Assembly (NCBI GenBank): GCA_023453655.1
Contig: JAEXTE010000216.1
Span: forward strand, 1 to 6,681
Direction: 5' to 3'
Length of the DNA stretch: 6,681 nucleotides
Source of the DNA: Pseudomonadota bacterium
GTDB lineage: Bacteria; Pseudomonadota; Gammaproteobacteria; Xanthomonadales; Xanthomonadaceae
How positions within the stretch are numbered: the first letter of the stretch is position 1; every line of letters begins with the position of its first letter. The notes below the pieces were generated by a model that made no database searches, had not been told where the DNA came from, and saw only the letters and a list, made by a program, of their open reading frames with translations. Below are positions 1 to 6,681 of this stretch, in pieces. The position numbers were made by a program, and so were the translations under genes.

Positions 1-711
1 CTGGACAAGGACACCGGCAAGCCGGTCGACGGCGGCGAGGATGCCGACGCCACGACGGCGACGGTGCAGCCGCTGGGCGGCATGAAGACCGAGCGCGAGC
101 AGGTGAGCTATGTCATCGGCATGCAGATCGGCGAGAGCCTGAAGGGCGCCAAGGACGAGGTCGACCTCAACACCCTGTTCAAGGCCGTGCGCGCCACGCT
201 CGACGGCAAGGACCCGCTGCTGAGCCAGGAAGAGGCGATGCAGGTCATGCAGTCCTTCGGCATGCGCATGCAGGCCAAGCAGCTGGCGGAACTGCAGGAG
301 ACCGGCAAGCGCAACATCGAGGAAGGCGAGAAGTTCTTCGCCGAGAACGCGAAGAAGGAAGGCGTGCAGGTGACCGAGTCGGGCCTCCAGTACCAGGTGC
401 TCAGCGCCGGCGAGGGCGCGCGCCCGTCCGCCGAGGACAGCGTGCGCGTGCACTACCGCGGCAGCCTGCTCAACGGCGAGGTGTTCGACGACTCCTACGC
501 CCGCGGCGAGCCGGTCGAGTTCGCGCTGGCACAGGTCGTGCCGGGCTGGCAGGAAGGCCTGCAGCTGATGCCGGTGGGCAGCAAGTATCGCCTGTGGATC
601 CCCGGTAACCTCGGCTACGGCGAGCAGGGCACGCCCGGCGGCCCGATCGGCCCGAACGCCACGCTGGTGTTCGAGGTGGAACTGCTCGACATCGTCAACG
701 CCGCGCGCTGA
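1..711 (+). CDS. FKBP-type peptidyl-prolyl cis-trans isomerase, FkpA/Mip-like (5' partial)
   Basis: Catalyses cis-trans isomerisation of X-Pro bonds; family members are periplasmic or outer-membrane-anchored folding helpers. The frame is open to base 1, so the start and any signal peptide or lipobox lie outside the window; 236 residues are visible. The first ~27 are an Asp/Ala/Thr/Gly-rich linker. An FKBP_N dimerisation domain follows (from [20 protein letters not shown], about base 85), then a long charged helix (about 270-370), then the FKBP domain. The usual active-site residues are all present: Tyr in VHYRG (454), Phe-Asp in VFDDSY (484-489), Trp in PGWQEG (547), Tyr in LGYGEQG (616) and Phe in [10 protein letters not shown] (670). 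GTG at 64 and ATG at 82 are in frame, but using them would remove the linker and leave no export signal, so I do not take them as the start. Family assignment is secure; export is inferred from family. Confidence 0.93.
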   Translation: MDKDTGKPVDGGEDADATTATVQPLGGMKTEREQVSYVIGMQIGESLKGAKDEVDLNTLFKAVRATLDGKDPLLSQEEAMQVMQSFGMRMQAKQLAELQETGKRNIEEGEKFFAENAKKEGVQVTESGLQYQVLSAGEGARPSAEDSVRVHYRGSLLNGEVFDDSYARGEPVEFALAQVVPGWQEGLQLMPVGSKYRLWIPGNLGYGEQGTPGGPIGPNATLVFEVELLDIVNAAR

Positions 712-718
712 CGCGCGC
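703..718 (+). repeat. GC hairpin with the FKBP stop codon in its loop
   Basis: GCGCGC at 703-708 pairs perfectly with GCGCGC at 713-718. The 4-nt loop TGAC contains the FKBP stop codon. There is no T-run after it, so it is not a classical intrinsic terminator. It may affect mRNA stability or partly separate the FKBP gene from ugd, or be chance in GC-rich DNA. Confidence 0.35.
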
Positions 719-722
719 CGGG

Positions 723-733
723 CCGGATTCCGG
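723..733 (+). repeat. Short inverted repeat CCGG-ATT-CCGG in the FKBP-ugd gap
   Basis: CCGG at 723-726 and CCGG at 730-733 flank ATT. The stem is only 4 bp. It directly follows the stop-codon hairpin and ends 9 nt before the ugd start. A near-identical element follows the hydrolase stop at 3805-3815. Function unknown. Confidence 0.3.
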
Positions 734-742
734 ACGCGAAGG

Positions 743-2086
743 ATGCAAGTCACGATCTTCGGGACCGGCTACGTCGGCCTGGTGAGCGGCACCTGCCTGG
801 CCGAGGTCGGGCACCGCGTGGTGTGCGTGGACGTGGACCAGGCCAAGATCGACGGCCTGGAACGCGGCGTGGTGCCGATCTACGAGCCCGGGCTGGAGCC
901 GATGGTCCGGGCCAACCACGCCGCGGGCCGTCTGTCGTTCACGACCGACGCGGCGGGCGCGGTCGCCGGCGCCGAGGTGATCTTCATCGCCGTGGGCACG
1001 CCGCCGGACGACGACGGCAGCGCCGACGTCCGCCACGTGCTGGAGGCGGCGCGGACCATCGGCCGCCACCTGCAGGCGCCGGCCATCGTGGCCAGCAAGT
1101 CGACCGTGCCGGTGGGTACGGCCGACCGGGTCCGCGAGGCCATCGCCGCCGAACTCTCGGCGCGCGGGGTCGGGATCGAGTTCGACGTGGTCTCCAACCC
1201 GGAGTTCCTCAAGGAGGGAGCTGCGGTCGAGGACTGCATGCGGCCGGATCGCATCGTGATCGGCAGCGCCAGCGAGGCGTCGATCGCCAGCCTGCGCAGG
1301 CTGTACGCGCCGTTCAACCGCAACCACGACCGCATCGTGTCCATGGACGTGCGCTCGGCCGAGCTGACAAAGTACGCGGCCAACGCCATGCTCGCGGCCA
1401 AGATCAGTTTCATGAACGAGATCGCCGGTATCGCCGAGAAGGTGGGCGCCGACGTCGAGCAGGTGCGCAAGGGCATCGGCTCGGATCCGCGCATCGGCTG
1501 GCACTTCATCTATCCCGGCGCCGGCTACGGCGGCTCGTGCTTCCCCAAGGACGTCAAGGCGCTGGCGCGCACGGCCGTGCAGCATGGCCACGAGCCGCTG
1601 CTGCTGCATGCGGTCGAGGCGGTGAACGAGCGCCAGAAAGGACACCTGTTCGAGCTGATGCTGCGCCACTACGGCGGGATCGATGCCCTGCGCGGCAAGA
1701 CCGTGGCGCTGTGGGGACTGGCGTTCAAGCCCGATACCGACGACATGCGCGAGGCCTCGAGCCGGCGCCTGCTGCAGCAGCTCTGGGAGGCCGGTGCCCG
1801 CGTGCGCGCCTTCGATCCCGAGGCGGTGCGGGAGGCGCGGCGCCTGTTCGGCGATCGCGACGACCTGGTGCTGTGCGACAGCGACCACGCCGCGCTGCAG
1901 GGCGCCGACGCGCTGGCGGTGGTGACCGAGTGGAAACAGTTCCGCAGCCCCGATTTCGCGGCGCTCCGACGCACGCTGGGCGATGCGGCGATCTTCGACG
2001 GCCGCAACCTCTACGACCCGGCCGAGGTCGAGGCCGCCGGCATCGCCTACTGGGGCATCGGCCGCGGCCGGTCCATCAGGGAGTAA
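743..2086 (+). CDS. ugd: UDP-glucose 6-dehydrogenase
   Basis: Oxidises UDP-glucose to UDP-glucuronate with two NAD+ in the cytoplasm, feeding exopolysaccharide, LPS or capsule synthesis. The 447-residue protein is a usual length for bacterial Ugd. In order it shows a Rossmann NAD site (FGTGYVGL, residues 6-13), [11 protein letters not shown] (83-93), KSTVPVGT (119-126), SNPEFLKEG (151-159), [12 protein letters not shown] with conserved K210 and N214, and [10 protein letters not shown] with catalytic C266 and D270. The C-terminal UDP-binding domain has [16 protein letters not shown] near 325-340. Nothing essential is missing. The ATG at 743 is the only sensible start because the Rossmann strand begins at residue 2. 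The nearest purine run, GAAGG (738-742), abuts the ATG, so the ribosome site is poorly spaced; translation may partly depend on the FKBP gene ending 31 nt earlier. If the host is a xanthomonad, UDP-glucuronate would serve a xanthan-like polymer; that is inference. Confidence 0.97.
   Translation: MQVTIFGTGYVGLVSGTCLAEVGHRVVCVDVDQAKIDGLERGVVPIYEPGLEPMVRANHAAGRLSFTTDAAGAVAGAEVIFIAVGTPPDDDGSADVRHVLEAARTIGRHLQAPAIVASKSTVPVGTADRVREAIAAELSARGVGIEFDVVSNPEFLKEGAAVEDCMRPDRIVIGSASEASIASLRRLYAPFNRNHDRIVSMDVRSAELTKYAANAMLAAKISFMNEIAGIAEKVGADVEQVRKGIGSDPRIGWHFIYPGAGYGGSCFPKDVKALARTAVQHGHEPLLLHAVEAVNERQKGHLFELMLRHYGGIDALRGKTVALWGLAFKPDTDDMREASSRRLLQQLWEAGARVRAFDPEAVREARRLFGDRDDLVLCDSDHAALQGADALAVVTEWKQFRSPDFAALRRTLGDAAIFDGRNLYDPAEVEAAGIAYWGIGRGRSIRE
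2078..2083 (+). promoter_or_regulatory. Shine-Dalgarno of slyX, inside the end of ugd
   Basis: AGGGAG lies 7 nt before the slyX ATG and falls in the last codons of ugd, ending just before its TAA. It fixes the slyX start at 2091 and indicates that ugd and slyX are co-transcribed and probably translationally coupled. Confidence 0.75.
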
Positions 2087-2090
2087 GTCC

Positions 2091-2306
2091 ATGTCCGATG
2101 CACTCGAACAGCGCGTGGTCGAGCTGGAGATGCGCCTGGCCTTCCAGGAACAGCTGCTTTCCGAACTGAACGACGCGCTGACGCAGATGCGCCTTGAAGC
2201 GGTGTCCAACGCGGAGCTGTTGAAGCGCGTGCTGGAAGACCTGAAACTGACCCGTGGCGACGGGCCGGGCGACCCCGCCCTCGAGCCCCCGCCGCCGCAT
2301 TACTGA
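2091..2306 (+). CDS. slyX: SlyX family coiled-coil protein
   Basis: A small cytoplasmic protein of 71 residues, the usual size for SlyX. Residues about 3-52 form heptad-rich helix (EQRVVELEMRLAFQEQLLSE and onward), and the protein ends in EPPPPHY, the PPHY tail typical of the family. The biochemical role is not established; the name comes from its place beside slyD in E. coli. The start is set by the well-spaced AGGGAG at 2078-2083. It begins 4 nt after ugd ends and is followed after 13 nt by the DUF2058 gene, so it sits in the middle of a tight operon. In E. coli slyX lies between slyD and fkpA, both FKBP genes; here an FkpA-like gene is again close by, with ugd between. Identification is firm, function is not. 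Confidence 0.92.
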   Translation: MSDALEQRVVELEMRLAFQEQLLSELNDALTQMRLEAVSNAELLKRVLEDLKLTRGDGPGDPALEPPPPHY

Positions 2307-2319
2307 GCTTCGTATTCCG

Positions 2320-2946
2320 ATGAGCGATTCACTGCGCGACCAGCTGCTCGGCCTGGGTTTCAAGCCCGCGCCCGCGAGCGAGCGCAAGCCCGCCCCGCAG
2401 CGCGGACCGCACAAGGGTGGGGCCGGCAAGGGCGACCCGCAGAAGCACGGGCCGCGTGCCGCCGCGGCGCCCGGCGGCAGGCCGCGCAAGCCCGGCAAGC
2501 CAGGACGCCCGCGCTCGCAGGAGGACATCGACTTGGCCAAGGCCTATGCGATCCGCGCGCAGAAGGAGAAGGACGAGCGCATCGAGGCCGAACGCCGGCG
2601 CCAGGAGGAAGCGCGGCTGCGCCGCGAGGCGCGCGCGAAGCTCGAGGCGTTCCTCAAGGACCGCACGCTCAACGATCCCGAGGCGGAGATCGCGCGGCAC
2701 TTCCCCTATGGCGGGAAGATCAAGCGCATCTACGTCAATGCCGACCAGCTGCGCGCGCTCAACGCGGGCGAGCTCGGGGTGGCCCAGCTCAATGGGCGCT
2801 ACCTGCTGGTGACCGCGGCCGACCTGGCCGAGGTGGAGTCGATCTTCCCGGCGGCGGTCGCGCTCAAGGTCGATCCCGACGCGCCGGCCGGCGAGGATCC
2901 TTACGCGGATCCGAAGTACCAGGCGCCCGACGACCTGGTCTGGTAA
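2320..2946 (+). CDS. DUF2058 (YaiL-like) protein with a basic low-complexity linker
   Basis: 208 residues from the ATG at 2320, where MSDSLRDQLLGLGFKPAP matches the family's N-terminal helix. An in-frame GTG at 2254 would overlap slyX and add an unrelated leader, so I reject it. Order of parts: short N-terminal helix (1-14); Lys/Arg/Pro/Gly/Ala-rich, probably disordered linker (about 16-66); charged helix or coiled coil (67-115, Glu/Arg/Lys-rich); small folded region (about 119-190, including GGKIKRIYVNADQLRALNAG); conserved tail EDPYADPKYQAPDDLVW. That tail closely resembles the end of E. coli YaiL (DPYADFKVPDDLMW). The family is sometimes labelled a nucleoprotein or polynucleotide-associated regulator, but no activity is established; the basic linker would suit nucleic-acid binding (inference). 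It follows slyX by 13 nt and precedes the hydrolase gene by 13 nt. No clear Shine-Dalgarno is visible, suggesting coupling to slyX translation. Confidence 0.9.
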   Translation: MSDSLRDQLLGLGFKPAPASERKPAPQRGPHKGGAGKGDPQKHGPRAAAAPGGRPRKPGKPGRPRSQEDIDLAKAYAIRAQKEKDERIEAERRRQEEARLRREARAKLEAFLKDRTLNDPEAEIARHFPYGGKIKRIYVNADQLRALNAGELGVAQLNGRYLLVTAADLAEVESIFPAAVALKVDPDAPAGEDPYADPKYQAPDDLVW

Positions 2947-2959
2947 GCCGCCGCGCCGC

Positions 2960-3802
2960 ATGACCGACGCCATGCCCGCTACCCCGCGCGACCACCTGGT
3001 GTTCGCGCACGCAAACGGTTTCCCCGGTCCGGTGTACGGCGAACTGTTCGAGGCCTGGCGCGGCCGGCTCGAGGTGTCCGCCGTGGACCGTTTCGGCCAT
3101 GGCGGCGACTATCCCGTCGGGCCGCGCTGGACGGCGCTGGCGCGGCAGCTGTGCGAGCACGTGGACGCGCAGGTCGACCCCCGTGCGCGGTTGTGGCTGG
3201 TGGGGCATTCGCTGGGCGGTTACCTGAGCGTCCTGGCAGCGGCCTCCCTCGGGCCGCGCGTCGCCGGCGTGGTACTGCTCGATTCGCCGCTGATCGGCGG
3301 CCTCACCGCGCGGCTGGTGCGGTTGGGCCGCCAGGTCGGCTTCGACCGCTACCTGCTGCCGCTGCGCGAGACCGCGAGGCGGCGGCGCCACTGGCCCGAC
3401 CTCGACGCGGTGCACGCACATTTTGCCGCCAAGCCCACGTTCGCGCGCTGGGACCCGGCGACCCTGCGCCGCTATGTCGAGCACGGCACGGCGACGCGGG
3501 AGGACGGCAGCCGTATCCTGCGTTTCGACCACGAGGTGGAGTTGGCGATCTACCGCAGCCTGCCGACCCGCACCGTGGTCGAGGCCGCGTACCGCGCCTT
3601 CGCGCCGATCGGCTTCATCGGCGGCACGCGCTCGCGCGAGTTGCGCCAGACCGGAATGCGCGCCACGCGCCAGGTGGTCGGCCCGCACCTGCGCTGGATC
3701 GAGGGCGGCCACCTGTTCCCGATGGAGCGCCCGCGCGAAACCGCGGACGCGGTACTGGCGATGCTCGCCGCGCTGGAACAGCGCCGGGCCGAGGCCGCCT
3801 GA
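2960..3802 (+). CDS. Alpha/beta-fold hydrolase, substrate unknown
   Basis: A 280-residue soluble alpha/beta hydrolase with no visible signal peptide. The N-terminal strand leads into FAHANGFPGPVY (residues 15-26), an HG-type oxyanion-hole region. The nucleophile elbow is LVGHSLGGYLS with Ser84. A strand follows (VAGVVLLDSP, 101-110), then an Arg-rich helical cap region (115-200). The probable catalytic His251 is in IEGGHLFPMERP. The expected acid after the penultimate strand is not an Asp: that stretch reads IGFIGGTRSRELR (217-229), leaving Glu227 or Asp108 as candidates. Esterase, lipase-like, dehalogenase or C-C hydrolase activities are all possible, and I assign none. ATG at 2960 and in-frame ATG at 2972 are both plausible starts; neither has a good Shine-Dalgarno. 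It is the last gene of the rightward run and ends 34 nt from the convergent metH. Confidence 0.88.
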   Translation: MTDAMPATPRDHLVFAHANGFPGPVYGELFEAWRGRLEVSAVDRFGHGGDYPVGPRWTALARQLCEHVDAQVDPRARLWLVGHSLGGYLSVLAAASLGPRVAGVVLLDSPLIGGLTARLVRLGRQVGFDRYLLPLRETARRRRHWPDLDAVHAHFAAKPTFARWDPATLRRYVEHGTATREDGSRILRFDHEVELAIYRSLPTRTVVEAAYRAFAPIGFIGGTRSRELRQTGMRATRQVVGPHLRWIEGGHLFPMERPRETADAVLAMLAALEQRRAEAA

Positions 3803-3804
3803 CT

Positions 3805-3835
3805 CCGGTTTCCGGCCGGGGCGAACGCGTCGCCC
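3805..3835. terminator. Candidate bidirectional terminator hairpins between convergent genes
   Basis: The 34-nt gap between the hydrolase stop and the metH stop holds two inverted repeats. The stronger is GGGCGA (3819-3824) pairing perfectly with TCGCCC (3830-3835) across the loop ACGCG. The weaker is CCGG-TTT-CCGG at 3805-3815. Neither is followed by a T-run on either strand, so an intrinsic terminator of the classical kind is not shown. The position between two convergent ends makes a shared transcript end or stability element likely. Confidence 0.45.
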
Positions 3836-3836
3836 G

Positions 3837-6524
<2,688 letters not shown>

Positions 6525-6531
6525 CGGGAAG

Positions 6532-6538
6532 CCTCCTT
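6532..6538 (-). promoter_or_regulatory. Strong Shine-Dalgarno of metH
   Basis: Read on the minus strand this is AAGGAGG, a near-perfect anti-16S match, 7 nt before the ATG at 6524. It is the strongest ribosome site in the window and decides the metH start over the ATG nine bases further in. Confidence 0.85.
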
Positions 6539-6612
6539 GGCCAGCGCGGGGCGCGGATCCACGCCGGCGGAACGGGGCGGCGCGGAGACGACGGCAGGAC
6601 CGCGGCGGGAGC

Positions 6613-6629
6613 GCGCGCCGCCGGCGCGC
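6613..6629. repeat. 17-nt GC inverted repeat upstream of metH
   Basis: GCGCGCCG (6613-6620) and CGGCGCGC (6622-6629) are exact reverse complements around one C; as RNA this folds as a 7-bp stem with a 3-nt loop. It lies about 90-105 nt before the metH start. No T-run follows on the minus strand. It could end an upstream transcript, sit in the metH leader, or be chance in GC-rich DNA. Confidence 0.35.
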
Positions 6630-6681
6630 AGGCGGGATGCAGCCGGCCGTCGCGACGGATCGCGCCGGGTCACGCGGCGAG

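Larger units (their letters stand above)
6525..6681 (-). other. metH upstream region; possible end of a further leftward gene
   Basis: 157 nt of very GC-rich DNA holding the metH ribosome site and an inverted repeat. No -35/-10 pair and no cobalamin or SAM riboswitch could be recognised, though the window edge may cut a longer leader. On the minus strand one frame enters from the edge and stops at TGA 6672-6670 after codons for Leu-Ala-Ala. Another frame is open for 52 codons and stops with a TGA overlapping the metH ATG (ATGA, 6524-6521), encoding an Arg-rich end ...ALAKEASR. Either could be the tail of the upstream gene, plausibly the missing homocysteine S-methyltransferase subunit, but neither contains a recognisable domain. 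Confidence 0.4.

Noticed and set aside
64..84. GTG at 64 or ATG at 82 as the FKBP start
   Set aside because: The frame is open to the window edge, family members are exported, and no Shine-Dalgarno stands before either codon; the true start lies upstream of base 1.
823..2169. A long plus-strand frame overlapping ugd in another register
   Set aside because: Arg/Gly-rich out-of-frame translation of ugd with no domain.
695..2209. A 504-codon open frame antisense to ugd and slyX
   Set aside because: It mirrors the codon structure of ugd in high-GC DNA; the translation is His/Arg/Ala/Asp-rich with no motif, while the plus strand has a complete Ugd.
2254..2319. GTG at 2254 as the start of the DUF2058 gene
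   Set aside because: It would overlap slyX by 53 nt and add a leader unlike the family; the conserved N-terminus begins at the ATG at 2320.
6525..6681. Cobalamin or SAM riboswitch controlling metH
   Set aside because: No recognisable B12-box or SAM-riboswitch core is present in the visible 157 nt, although a longer leader could extend past the edge.

Overview
The window is a compact, very GC-rich (by eye about 70%) stretch of a Gram-negative chromosome. Strong G/C preference at third codon positions, an FkpA/Mip-like FKBP, a SlyX ending in PPHY, a DUF2058 (YaiL-like) protein and a cobalamin-dependent methionine synthase lacking its homocysteine-binding module all point to a gammaproteobacterium, most likely of the Xanthomonadaceae/Lysobacteraceae (Xanthomonas, Lysobacter or Luteimonas relatives). 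That placement is inference from gene content; there is no rRNA or other direct marker.

Layout: five genes run rightward from 1 to 3802: the 3' part of an FKBP-type peptidyl-prolyl isomerase (5' end outside the window), ugd (UDP-glucose 6-dehydrogenase), slyX, a DUF2058 gene and an alpha/beta-hydrolase gene. The gaps are 31, 4, 13 and 13 nt, so at least ugd through the hydrolase looks like one transcription unit. A 34-nt convergent gap carrying a perfect 6-bp hairpin separates them from metH, which runs leftward from 6524 to 3837. The last 157 nt (6525-6681) are the metH upstream region, with a strong Shine-Dalgarno and a 17-nt G+C inverted repeat; the end of a further leftward gene may be present but cannot be fixed.

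How the genes relate: the FKBP folds or isomerises proteins in the cell envelope. Ugd makes UDP-glucuronate for exopolysaccharide or LPS. SlyX and the DUF2058 protein are small coiled-coil proteins of uncertain function, and the hydrolase has no known substrate. MetH makes methionine from homocysteine with methyl-tetrahydrofolate and B12, and here must rely on a separate homocysteine-binding subunit. No mobile element, CRISPR array, tRNA, rRNA or riboswitch was seen. The region reads as ordinary core chromosome; I did not find a clearly new biological system. The points most worth a second look are the split metH, the slyX-FKBP linkage and the unusual basic linker in the DUF2058 protein.
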